Counted from the stretch's first letter, positions 16,984-25,028 are shown. The stretch is DNA of 45,829 bases from Herminiimonas sp. KBW02 (GCF_003852535.1 NZ_QAJP01000008.1:478442-524270), one strand, 5' to 3'. A program made the numbers and translations. The notes: generated by a model from the sequence alone, not told the origin.

Positions 16984-19191
16984 ATGAACACACAAAATAA
17001 CGCTCAATTAATCAAACTGGCGGAGCATTACTTCAGGAACGGAAACTACCCATTTGCGCAAAACTTCTTGAAGCAAATACTTGATTCGAATCCCGCAGAT
17101 TCCAAAGCAAATGAATTAGCCGCATATATAGCGGGTAATACCGGGAATGTTGAATTAGCGCATACGCTGCTTAAAAAGGCATCTCAACAAGCAAATTGCT
17201 CCCCGGAAGCGCTTTATTACCTTGGGGTCGCCTACCTGAGGAACAATCAATTTGACGATGCAATCGCATCTTTCGAGCGAACCTTAAAAACAAGCGGTGA
17301 TTTTTTTGAAGCCCTGCATGATTTAGGCTTGGCCTACTTCCATATTCAAAAATACACAGAATCAATCGAGGCCTTTAAGAAAGCTGTTCCGCTTAGACCA
17401 AATTCATTCGAAGTCTTAACGAATCTGGGAAATTCGTTAAAAGCCATAAAGGAAAACGAAGAAGCACTTGTATATCAAAGCCAGGCTGTAGAAGCCGACC
17501 CTGGACGTGCAGAGGGATGGTTAAACAAAGGGGTAATACTGAATGCGCTTAAGCGCTACGAAGAGGCGTTGGCTCAATATAATCAAGCCCTCCTTTTAAA
17601 ACCCGACTATATAGAAGCCTGGTCCAATAAAGGCAATGTTCTGCACACCCTAAAACGATTTGAAGAGGCGCTTTCTCATCACAATCAGGCTGTCACTTTA
17701 AGTAACTCGGACGCTGAAACCCTATTCAACAAAGGCATCACGCTGCACGAGCTCAAACGCTACGATGAAGCGCTGGAGCACCTTGATCGGGCCAGGCAAC
17801 TGAGTCCTGAGCTGGATTTTCTGACCGGCACCCTCATTCATGAACAAATGATAGTTGGAGCATGGGGTAATTTCGAAAATAATATTGCACAACTCTCTGC
17901 GGAACTTGAAAGCCGCTTCAAAGTAGCGAGCCCATTCTCGGTTCTATCCGTCATTGATTCCCCACATTTGCATTTACTTGCGGCAAAGAACTGGGTCCAG
18001 CAAGAATACCCGGCCAATCCGTCATTGCCGCAGATACCAAAATATAAAAATGAAAAAATCCGTATCGCTTACTTTTCTGCGGATTTCAGGGATCACCCTG
18101 TTTCAGCTCTGACAGCCGAACTATTTGATTTACATGATCGCGCCACCTTCGAGCTTTTCGCTTTTTCTCTCCAGGGTGCACCTGGGAACGATCCAATGAG
18201 AGCAAGACTTAGCCAGACCTTTGATCACTTCCTCGATGTACAAGACATGTCAGACATCGACGTCGCTCGTCTGGCAAGAAAGATGCAACTGGATATCGCC
18301 GTTGATCTTGGTGGTCATACCAAAGACTCCAGGCCAGGAATATTTGCTCTCCGTGCAGCGCCGATTCAAGTCAATTACCTGGGCTATCCCGGCTCACTTG
18401 GTGCAGAGTATATCGATTACATCATCGCAGATAACACGCTTATCCCTACAAACAATCAGCCGCATTATTCGGAAAAAATCGTTTATCTACCTGGCACTTA
18501 TATGGTGAACGATTCAAAACGGGAGATTTCGAACACTCCGTTAAAAAGATCTGAATTCAATTTACCGGACTCGGGATTTGTTTACTGCTGCTTTAACAAT
18601 AGCTTCAAAATTACACCGCTGGTGTTTGCAAGCTGGATGCGTATTCTGAAAAAAGTCCAGGGCAGCGTATTGTGGCTCTCAGAGAACAATGCGTCCTTCA
18701 GATCCAATCTGAAAAAAGAAGCTGTAAAGCAAGGCATCGATCCGGACAGACTCGTTTTTGCCGATAGAGTTGAAGACCATGGCACTCATCTGGCACGACA
18801 CAGACTCGCCGATTTATTCCTCGACGCAAAACCATACAACGCTCACACCACAGCAATGGATGCGCTGCAAGCCGGCTTACCTGTATTGACACAAATAGGT
18901 GACTCCTTCACCAGTCGCGTGGCTGCTAGCTTACTGAATGCGATTGATCTGCCGGAACTCATTACTCATAGCCAGGAAGAATATGAAGCACTGGCCATAG
19001 AACTAGGCAGCACTCAAAACAAAATAGAGATGCTCAAACAAAAATTGGTACGCAATCAATCTACAACTGCCCTGCTCAATACCCAGCTATTTACGAGGCA
19101 CATCGAAAACGCTTACCAAATCATGCATGAACGTCAGCAAGATGGCTTGGCGCCTGATCATATTTATATTGAATCAAACGCATCTACATAG
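16984..19191 (+). CDS. TPR protein with O-GlcNAc-transferase-type catalytic domain (GT41)
   Basis: Predicted soluble glycosyltransferase of family 41, related to eukaryotic O-GlcNAc transferase/SPINDLY; it probably adds a sugar to protein Ser/Thr. 735 aa. About eight TPR units occupy residues 1-290, for example AEGWLNKGVILNALKRYEEA and AWSNKGNVLHTLKRFEEAL. The catalytic half covers about 355-735. It keeps the His of SADFRDHPVS (His371), the Lys of NNSFKITP (Lys542), and the donor-binding AHTTAMD (His621 to Asp626). The start at 16984 begins the first TPR; the upstream in-frame ATG at 16861 lies in the presumed promoter. The gene is AT-richer than its neighbours, suggesting transfer. The target is unknown; flagellin or adhesins are modified in some bacteria. 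Confidence 0.88.
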   Translation: MNTQNNAQLIKLAEHYFRNGNYPFAQNFLKQILDSNPADSKANELAAYIAGNTGNVELAHTLLKKASQQANCSPEALYYLGVAYLRNNQFDDAIASFERTLKTSGDFFEALHDLGLAYFHIQKYTESIEAFKKAVPLRPNSFEVLTNLGNSLKAIKENEEALVYQSQAVEADPGRAEGWLNKGVILNALKRYEEALAQYNQALLLKPDYIEAWSNKGNVLHTLKRFEEALSHHNQAVTLSNSDAETLFNKGITLHELKRYDEALEHLDRARQLSPELDFLTGTLIHEQMIVGAWGNFENNIAQLSAELESRFKVASPFSVLSVIDSPHLHLLAAKNWVQQEYPANPSLPQIPKYKNEKIRIAYFSADFRDHPVSALTAELFDLHDRATFELFAFSLQGAPGNDPMRARLSQTFDHFLDVQDMSDIDVARLARKMQLDIAVDLGGHTKDSRPGIFALRAAPIQVNYLGYPGSLGAEYIDYIIADNTLIPTNNQPHYSEKIVYLPGTYMVNDSKREISNTPLKRSEFNLPDSGFVYCCFNNSFKITPLVFASWMRILKKVQGSVLWLSENNASFRSNLKKEAVKQGIDPDRLVFADRVEDHGTHLARHRLADLFLDAKPYNAHTTAMDALQAGLPVLTQIGDSFTSRVAASLLNAIDLPELITHSQEEYEALAIELGSTQNKIEMLKQKLVRNQSTTALLNTQLFTRHIENAYQIMHERQQDGLAPDHIYIESNAST

Positions 19192-19220
19192 TCATAAAAC
19201 GACGCGGGTGAAACTATTCA

Positions 19221-19850
19221 TTAATAAATCGACGTTTTCAAACGCTGCGGCAAGTCCGCATCGTATTTTTCACCGTCTATCTCCGATCCGCTCAGATCGC
19301 TCAAGATAGTACCGAGGCTAGGCAAGGAACTACGTTCTATCTGCTGTTCCGCTTGCCACAGACCCGAACGCAAGATCGCGCGTGAGCATTGGAAGAAGAC
19401 AGTTTCGACTGCTATCTTCAATACGGTGTGTGGCGTCTTGCCCTCTATCGCAAAGCGTTCAAGTAATGCAGGATCGTTATGAATGCTGGCACGGCCGTTG
19501 ACCCTGACAGTTTCACCTATGCCTGGAATCAGGAAGATGAGTGCGACACGCGGATCACTGATGATGTTGCGCAGACTGTCTATGCGATTATTACCGCGAC
19601 GATCCGGCAGCAATAGTGTTTTCTCATCCAGCACATGGACGAAACCAGCCGGATCACCACGCGGCGACGCATCCAGTCCGTCCGGGCCACTGGTCGCTAA
19701 CACGGCAAACGGCGCAGCGTCGATGAAGGCCTGATAATGCGGATGAATGTAGTCGATTTCCTTGCGTATTGAAGCGGCCATGGGCTGGCCGTATATGCGT
19801 TCCAGCGCTGCCAGGTCTGAAATCTGATGTGCTTTGCTTGGTCCGTCCAC
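19221..19850 (-). CDS. PPOX-type FMN-binding split-barrel protein
   Basis: Flavin-binding protein of the pyridoxamine 5'-phosphate oxidase-like superfamily, close to the DR_2398 type of about 200 aa; the real substrate is unknown. 209 aa. Typical segments are FAVLATSGPDGLDASPRGDP, LLLPDRRGNNRIDSLRNI and the VRVNGRASI strand. The start is a GTG at 19850 with AGGAG 8 bases upstream. It lies 214 bases downstream of the encapsulin/cysteine desulfurase genes on the same strand, so read-through is possible but a strong hairpin stands between. Confidence 0.82.
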   Translation of the reverse strand: MDGPSKAHQISDLAALERIYGQPMAASIRKEIDYIHPHYQAFIDAAPFAVLATSGPDGLDASPRGDPAGFVHVLDEKTLLLPDRRGNNRIDSLRNIISDPRVALIFLIPGIGETVRVNGRASIHNDPALLERFAIEGKTPHTVLKIAVETVFFQCSRAILRSGLWQAEQQIERSSLPSLGTILSDLSGSEIDGEKYDADLPQRLKTSIY

Positions 19851-19990
19851 GGATAGGCTCCTGAAGGTGGGCTGTAGTGAGAAAAAACCCTGAAGCTGCG
19901 TCGCTTTAATAAGCGCGCAATAGACAGATGATAGCGAAAATCAGGAACGGTCGTGATGGAAGCCCGGGATGAGCGCGTCCAAATAATAAT

Positions 19991-20044
19991 GGCAGCTGAA
20001 TTACCGGACAGATAAAACGCTATCTGCCGGTAACTCAATTGCCA
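19991..20044 (-). terminator. Long imperfect hairpin after cysteine desulfurase gene
   Basis: TTACCGG-A-CAGATA pairs with TATCTG-CCGGTAA around AAACGC, and outer GGCA/TGCC and TGA/TCA segments extend the stem to more than 20 pairs with mismatches. There is no U tract on either strand, so it may stabilise the 3' end rather than terminate by itself. It begins 21 bases after the stop codon at 20065. Confidence 0.5.
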
Positions 20045-20064
20045 TCTAGTGCGAAAACCGGAGC

Positions 20065-22032
20065 CTATCTGGTCGCCAGTTTGCGCTGCGATGCAAGCCG
20101 CGTAACTACCGCGACCAGCCTGTCGATTTCATCATAGGTATTGTAGAAAGCCAGTGATGGACGCACTGTCGTTTCCACACCGAAGCGACGCAAGATCGGT
20201 TGCGCGCAATGATGTCCGGTACGTACTGCGATACCTTCCTCGTTCAGTGCATGACCGACTTCTTCAGTGGTGTAACCCTGCAACACAAATGACATGACGC
20301 TGGCTTTGTCCACTGCCGTACCTATCAGGCGCACGCCAGGGATGGCGCCCAGTTTTTGCATGCCGTAGACCAGCAGTTCGTGTTCGTAGCGAGCGATGTT
20401 TTCAATACCGATTTTGTTGACATAATCGATCGCTGCGCCCAGACCTACCGCATCCGCTATATTGCCGGTACCGGCTTCGAACTTGTTGGGTATCGGCTGG
20501 AATACCGTTTTTTCAAACGTCACGTCGGCAATCATATTACCGCCGCCCTGCCATGGCGGCATGTCTTCCAGGATTTCGCGTTTGCCCCAGACCACACCTA
20601 TGCCGGTCGGGCCAAATACCTTATGCCCCGAGAATACAAAGAAGTCGGCGCCGATATCCTGCACGTCTACCCGCATGTGCGAAATCGATTGCGCACCATC
20701 GACCAGGGCCTTGGCTCCGGCACGATGTGCCAGTGCGACGATCTCTTTTACCGGGACCACGGTACCCAATGCGTTCGACACTTGCGTGACGGCGACAATT
20801 TTGGTTCTGTCGTTCAGCAGCTTCTGGTATTCAGAGAGGATGACCTGTCCGCTGTCATCGACCGGGATGACGCGCAGCTTTGCGCCCTTGGCCGCGGCGA
20901 GCTGCTGCCACGGCACGATGTTCGCATGATGTTCGAGATTGCTGACGATGATTTCATCGCCCTCACCGATATGCTGCCCACCCCAGCTTTTTGCCACCAG
21001 GTTGATCGCCTCTGTCGTTCCGCGGACGAAAATGACTTCATTCACATCTGGTGCATTGATGAAGTTTTTTACACGTTGCCGTGCACCTTCATAAGCATCT
21101 GTTGCACGTGCTGCCAGCTCATGCGCAGCGCGATGAATGTTTGAATTTTCGTGTTCGTAGAAGTAGGCGATACGATCTATGACGGATTGTGGTTTATGTG
21201 TGGTTGCAGCATTGTCAAACCAGACCAGTTGCCGACCGTTGACACGCTCCTGCAAGATTGGAAAGTCACGGCGTACGGCGTGTACATCGAACGCCGGATG
21301 ACGACTCTGATCTGCTTGCGTGATTCCGGTTGCTTGGGTACCACCATGCGGATGTGCTTTGACTGGCGTGACATAACCACTAGGCAAAACTACCGAGTCT
21401 ACGAAGTAGTACTTGGGTTCGGTTGACGGCTGGGTGACCGGCACAGCAGCTTGCGACTTCGATATGTCAATACCGACTGGCGCAGCAAAAGGTTGATGCG
21501 CCAGTTGATCAAGTATGTTGACCGGGGTATTGCCGCTATCACGTCCACCCGCCGCCACTGGTCCTTGCTGCAGGAAGTAATACGGTGCACTGTCCTCGCC
21601 AGGTACCCGGGTCGGCAAAGCAGCTGCTTGCGGCACGCCGAGCACTGCTCCGCCCAGACGCGGCTCATAGGCCGGCAAAGTGCTGATCACTGTATCCGGC
21701 ACACCGTTAGGTGCGCTCGCATGCGGTAACAAAGCAGGCACACGATTGGCCAGCGATGGCAATTGCGCCGGCGAAGCAGGCAGCAAATTACTGCCCGGGA
21801 TCTGCCCTTGCGGAATCGGCGTACCCGGTACCGACGGGCCCAGGCCGGCAGGACTGGCAAGTGGTGAACCCGGCGGTGCAAGATTGACCGGCGCTTGCAC
21901 GCCAGGCAGGGATGGCGCACCTTGGTTCGGCAAAGCAGAAAAGAAGGCGCTCGCCATCCGTGCCAGCACGGCCGGATCGATAGGCGCTTCACCGCCAGGC
22001 GGGAGTGGCGCAGGAATGGATGTGTTACTCAT
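20065..22032 (-). CDS. Family 2A encapsulin cargo: cysteine desulfurase with N-terminal targeting region
   Basis: PLP enzyme that removes sulfur from L-cysteine as an enzyme-bound persulfide; here it is the predicted cargo of the adjacent encapsulin. 655 aa. Residues 1-245 are a Pro/Ala/Gly-rich, probably disordered extension, with a short amphipathic segment AVLARMASAFFSALP (21-35) and two related motifs, APYYFLQ (about 149) and PKYYFVD (about 207). The SufS-like catalytic domain covers about 246-655: the PLP Lys471 is in FSGHKVFGPTG, and the persulfide Cys609 is in RTGHHCAQPI. The ATG at 22032 is 9 bases after the encapsulin stop, indicating one transcript. Ordinary SufS is about 410 aa, so the extra N-terminus is the diagnostic feature of this cargo class. 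Confidence 0.93.
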   Translation of the reverse strand: MSNTSIPAPLPPGGEAPIDPAVLARMASAFFSALPNQGAPSLPGVQAPVNLAPPGSPLASPAGLGPSVPGTPIPQGQIPGSNLLPASPAQLPSLANRVPALLPHASAPNGVPDTVISTLPAYEPRLGGAVLGVPQAAALPTRVPGEDSAPYYFLQQGPVAAGGRDSGNTPVNILDQLAHQPFAAPVGIDISKSQAAVPVTQPSTEPKYYFVDSVVLPSGYVTPVKAHPHGGTQATGITQADQSRHPAFDVHAVRRDFPILQERVNGRQLVWFDNAATTHKPQSVIDRIAYFYEHENSNIHRAAHELAARATDAYEGARQRVKNFINAPDVNEVIFVRGTTEAINLVAKSWGGQHIGEGDEIIVSNLEHHANIVPWQQLAAAKGAKLRVIPVDDSGQVILSEYQKLLNDRTKIVAVTQVSNALGTVVPVKEIVALAHRAGAKALVDGAQSISHMRVDVQDIGADFFVFSGHKVFGPTGIGVVWGKREILEDMPPWQGGGNMIADVTFEKTVFQPIPNKFEAGTGNIADAVGLGAAIDYVNKIGIENIARYEHELLVYGMQKLGAIPGVRLIGTAVDKASVMSFVLQGYTTEEVGHALNEEGIAVRTGHHCAQPILRRFGVETTVRPSLAFYNTYDEIDRLVAVVTRLASQRKLATR

Positions 22033-22041
22033 GGTCGCGAC

Positions 22042-22974
22042 TTAGCGGTAGGTGTCCGGATAGTCGTGGTATTTATTAATTTCCACATCATCCAATACTG
22101 CCAGCGCATCAGGCGTCAACACCGCCAGCGAGCAGTACAACGAGATCAGGTAAGACGCGATGGCCTGACCATTGATGCCCATGAAACGCACCGACAAGCC
22201 CGGGCTTTGCTCACCTGGCAAACCAGGCTGGAACAAACCGACCACGCCCTGACGTTTATCGCCTACGCGCAGCAGGATAATTTTGCTCTTGCCATCTGCG
22301 ACCGGCACTTTATCCGAAGGGATCAGCGGTACGCCGCGCCAGGTAATAAATTGCGAACCAAACAGGCTGACAGTCGGCGGCGGTGTGCCACGACGGGTCG
22401 CTTCACGGCCAAAGGCAGCGATGGTCAATGGATGCGCCAGGAAGAAAGCCGGTTCTTTCCAGACTTTGGTCAGCAATTCATCGAGGTCATCCGGTGTCGG
22501 TGCACCGGTCAACGGGAAGATGCGCTGCTCATCCGTCACTTGCGCCAGCAGGCCGTAGTCCGGATTGTTGATGAGTTCGCTTTCCTGATTTTCCTTGATG
22601 GTTTCTATGGTCAGGCGCAGTTGTTCCTTGATCTGGTCATGCGGGCTGCTATACAGATCGGAAACGCGGGTGTGCACGTCGAGGATGGTACTGACGGCAT
22701 TCAGGTAATGTTCACGCGGTGTTTCTTCGTAGTCGACGAAGGTACGCGGCAACTGGTTTTCTTCTTCACGCGAGGTGCAGGTGACTTTGATCGATTCAGG
22801 ATTTTTAACCTGATTCACGCGGTAGATACCAGCTTCGACCGGCACCCATTGCAACAAATGCGTCAGCCAGCGCGGTGAGATGATCGATAACTGTGGAACG
22901 GTTTTGGTTGCATTGGCTAACTGGCGCGCTGCATTGTCGCCCAACGCCACTTGTGATGAAGAAGTATCTGCCAT
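22042..22974 (-). CDS. Family 2A encapsulin shell protein (SrpI-like)
   Basis: HK97-fold shell protein expected to assemble into a hollow protein compartment around the cysteine desulfurase. 310 aa. It matches the SrpI type rather than classical family 1 encapsulins: N-terminal arm with QLANATKTVPQLSIISPRWL, LPRTFVDYEETPREHYLNAV, NPDYGLLAQ, PAFFLAHPLTIAAFGREATRRG, and the C-terminal ALAVLDDVEINKYHDYPDTY. The neighbouring cysteine desulfurase with its long targeting extension gives independent support. A weak ACGGAAA precedes the ATG at 22974. In studied relatives the compartment is linked to sulfur starvation responses and to storage of elemental sulfur; that role here is inferred. Confidence 0.93.
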   Translation of the reverse strand: MADTSSSQVALGDNAARQLANATKTVPQLSIISPRWLTHLLQWVPVEAGIYRVNQVKNPESIKVTCTSREEENQLPRTFVDYEETPREHYLNAVSTILDVHTRVSDLYSSPHDQIKEQLRLTIETIKENQESELINNPDYGLLAQVTDEQRIFPLTGAPTPDDLDELLTKVWKEPAFFLAHPLTIAAFGREATRRGTPPPTVSLFGSQFITWRGVPLIPSDKVPVADGKSKIILLRVGDKRQGVVGLFQPGLPGEQSPGLSVRFMGINGQAIASYLISLYCSLAVLTPDALAVLDDVEINKYHDYPDTYR

Positions 22975-23009
22975 GAGAATTTCCGTTAATTAGAGATAAA
23001 TAGAGAGTG

Positions 23010-23038
23010 ATGTAAAAACTAAGAGCTAGACGTAACAA
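23010..23038 (-). promoter_or_regulatory. Candidate promoter of the encapsulin gene
   Basis: On the minus strand, TTGTTA and TTACAT are spaced by 17 bases, 36 bases before the shell gene start. Just upstream is the inverted repeat ACTCAG-GCG-CTGAGT (23051-23065), a possible operator for the XRE protein encoded immediately upstream. Both are weak calls taken alone. Confidence 0.35.
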
Positions 23039-23087
23039 TGAAACCGCACGACTCAGGCGCTGAGTGTCAGCGGGATTCGACCTGGCC

Positions 23088-23357
23088 TCAACATGCTATA
23101 GCCGCCAAGTTGAGTTTGTAGACCGCCTGCAAACCGCTGATGCGTTCGCAGTGCAGCAACAAGTCAGAGACTTTCAGGCCGAGTGCACTGGCCAGTTTGT
23201 CCAGCGTAATCAGTGACGGTATCGTTTTGCCACGCTCGACTTCACCGACATAAGAACGATTCAATTGTGCTTTTTCAGCCAGTGCTTCCTGCGACCAGCC
23301 CTGTGCTTCACGCAATTGCCGGACTGCCAGACCCAAAGACACACACAACTTGCTCAT
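23088..23357 (-). CDS. Small XRE-family transcriptional regulator
   Basis: DNA-binding protein of 89 aa with a Cro/CI-type helix-turn-helix at residues about 8-62 (LAVRQLREAQGWSQEALAEK, then LNRSYVGEVERGKTIPSL). After the HTH there is only a short C-terminal tail containing two Cys residues (LLLHCERISG and a terminal Cys). Such cysteines could sense redox or sulfur state, but that is speculation. The start at 23357 is selected because the protein begins directly at the HTH domain. It is 19 bases downstream of the rhodanese gene and 113 bases upstream of the encapsulin gene, so it is the likely local regulator. Confidence 0.85.
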   Translation of the reverse strand: MSKLCVSLGLAVRQLREAQGWSQEALAEKAQLNRSYVGEVERGKTIPSLITLDKLASALGLKVSDLLLHCERISGLQAVYKLNLAAIAC

Positions 23358-23376
23358 CGCGTATCCAGTCAGGCAA

Positions 23377-23844
23377 TCAGGCCTGTACCCACGGCAGTTG
23401 GTGATGGCGCCAACCATCACTGCCACCGCGATGTTGCTGCTCATCCAGCTCGCCTTCAAAACCTTCCAGCACATTGAAGACCTGGGTGAAACCGGCTTTC
23501 TGCGCGGCCTCTGCTGCCAGCGCCGAACGCTTGCCGCTGCGGCACAGGAGCAGGATGGTTTTATCCTTGCCGGTTTTAGCTTCCAGTTCACGCACAAAAC
23601 GCGGGTTGCGTGTCAGGCTGGTACCAGTCGCCCACGCTACGTGGACGCTATCTGGCACATAGCCGACGAAAGCACGCTCCTCGGTAGTACGCACGTCGAC
23701 CAGCACTGCCTTGCCGCTGGAAAAAAGCTGCCATGCGAGTTGCGGCGCTACGCCGTCTTTAGACAACAGTTCAGAAACCGGGGCTAAACCTTCCTCTTTT
23801 TCGTATGTGCGGGCTGCGACAGCAGATTGGACAGATACACTCAT
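23377..23844 (-). CDS. Rhodanese-domain sulfurtransferase
   Basis: Single-domain rhodanese expected to carry sulfane sulfur as a cysteine persulfide. About 155 aa. The active-site loop is CRSGKRS with Cys101, preceded by the strand TILLL; the AVLVDVRTTEERAFVGYVPDSVHVAW segment, split here by residue variation, is the usual rhodanese N-terminal signature. The first 30 residues precede the domain and have no known motif. The start at 23844 has AAAGGA at good spacing. It is the first gene of the leftward series rhodanese, XRE, encapsulin, cysteine desulfurase. In this setting it may accept sulfur from the desulfurase or from stored sulfur. Confidence 0.88.
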   Translation of the reverse strand: MSVSVQSAVAARTYEKEEGLAPVSELLSKDGVAPQLAWQLFSSGKAVLVDVRTTEERAFVGYVPDSVHVAWATGTSLTRNPRFVRELEAKTGKDKTILLLCRSGKRSALAAEAAQKAGFTQVFNVLEGFEGELDEQQHRGGSDGWRHHQLPWVQA

Positions 23845-24231
23845 TTCGTTTTCCTTTACTTGACTGCTCACAGCCATCATTGATGACCGTGTCTGAATTC
23901 GTGCAATCAGAATATAAGAAAGCAAATACGCGACAAACGAATAAAAACGCGCTTGATTATGAGAATTTCGCTGCAGTGATTTGGCGTAATGAGCCAGTCC
24001 GGGGAAAATGATGACAACCGTCTACAGGCAGCAGATATTCATCATTTGTTACAAATGAGCGTGTCCATTTACATAGTTTCAGTAGCACTTTCATCCCGGA
24101 ATGAGGTCTACTGAGGCAATCGGGATTTACAGGTCGGACGCAGCGCGCAAGGCAATTCAATAAAGTGCCAGCGCCAGATTAAATTCCCGACTAATATTGT
24201 TCTTTAGTACAGAATTGTCCTTGGAGTCATC
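23845..24231. promoter_or_regulatory. Divergent intergenic region with perfect palindrome
   Basis: 387 bases with no supportable gene. It should hold the promoter of the rhodanese/encapsulin operon (leftward) and that of the lipoprotein (rightward). A perfect palindrome with one central base, TCATTTGT-T-ACAAATGA, lies at 24042-24058 and looks like an operator. Confidence 0.45.
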
Positions 24232-24762
24232 ATGAAAACAAATAAAACGGTCATCGTCCTCGCCATACTTGCCGCCACCGTGTTGGGCGGTTGTACGACC
24301 TACTACCCAAACGATAACGTGCGCCAATATCCGGCATACCCGCAAGCGACCTATCCTGCACAGGGTTACCCGGCCGCAGGCTATCCACAACAACAATATC
24401 CGAATCAGGGCTATAACCAGGGTTATTACAAAGGTACCGGCATCGTCGATTCGATCCAGCCTATGCAAGTCCGCAGTGAAGGCAGCGGCGGCGGCGCGCT
24501 GGCAGGTGGTGCAATCGGCGGCGTCCTGGGCAACCAGGTCGGCAAAGGTGGCGGTCGCGCAGTGGCAACCGCAGCCGGCTTGATCGGCGGCGCCTTGCTG
24601 GGCAACCAGATAGAGCGCAACAGCACGCCGGCACAACAGTATTTCCAGGTGAATGTCCGACTTGATAACGGCGGCTTCCAAACCTTTAATCTGCAAAATC
24701 CGAACGGCCTGCAAGTCGGCGAACGCGTCCATATCGAAAACAACCAGATTTACCGCTACTAA
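24232..24762 (+). CDS. Glycine-zipper outer-membrane lipoprotein (SlyB/Pcp-like)
   Basis: Predicted lipoprotein of 176 aa with lipobox VLGGC (Cys21, then TTYYP, so no inner-membrane retention Asp). Residues about 28-65 form a Tyr/Pro/Gln-rich repeat region (YPAYPQATYPAQGYPAAGYP), followed by a glycine-zipper 2TM domain at about 83-125 (GGALAGGAIGGVLGNQVGKG and GLIGGALLGNQIE). The C-terminal part NVRLDNGGFQTFNL...GLQVGERVHIENN is the usual SlyB-like beta domain. The family is associated with outer-membrane stability and stress. TTGGAG precedes the ATG. Confidence 0.85.
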   Translation: MKTNKTVIVLAILAATVLGGCTTYYPNDNVRQYPAYPQATYPAQGYPAAGYPQQQYPNQGYNQGYYKGTGIVDSIQPMQVRSEGSGGGALAGGAIGGVLGNQVGKGGGRAVATAAGLIGGALLGNQIERNSTPAQQYFQVNVRLDNGGFQTFNLQNPNGLQVGERVHIENNQIYRY

Positions 24763-24779
24763 ACAGCCCCTCTCAAGGC

Positions 24780-24816
24780 AAAAGCCCGTTTCATGCAAAT
24801 GAAGCGGGCTTTTTGT
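24780..24816 (+). terminator. Intrinsic terminator of the glycine-zipper lipoprotein gene
   Basis: AAAAGCCCGTTTCAT and ATGAAGCGGGCTTTTT pair around a small loop, with one G-U pair, directly after the gene. Confidence 0.9.
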
Positions 24817-25028
24817 ATGGCGGGACATTTTTTGAGGCACTAGCGGTACCGAGCGGCCGATGTCTATAAAGAAAACTGGATTACAAGACAGGACGAATCG
24901 TATAATTTGCACAACCCGGCATGCAAAATGCTTCAATCCCCCCACGTTCGTGCGGTAGGGAATAGCCCTTTGCGGCACGCATAGGATACTGATTTATTTC
25001 GAATATTCGCTATTTCAAAGGTTGAGCA

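Noticed and set aside
19192-19230. Copy of the tRNA-Arg 3' end as an attachment site for an island
   Set aside because: I looked for the T-arm/acceptor sequence near the end of the AT-rich segment and found none.
20356-22878. Long rightward ORFs (262 and 327 codons) opposite the desulfurase and encapsulin genes
   Set aside because: Antisense shadows of two clearly recognisable proteins; no ribosome sites or domains.
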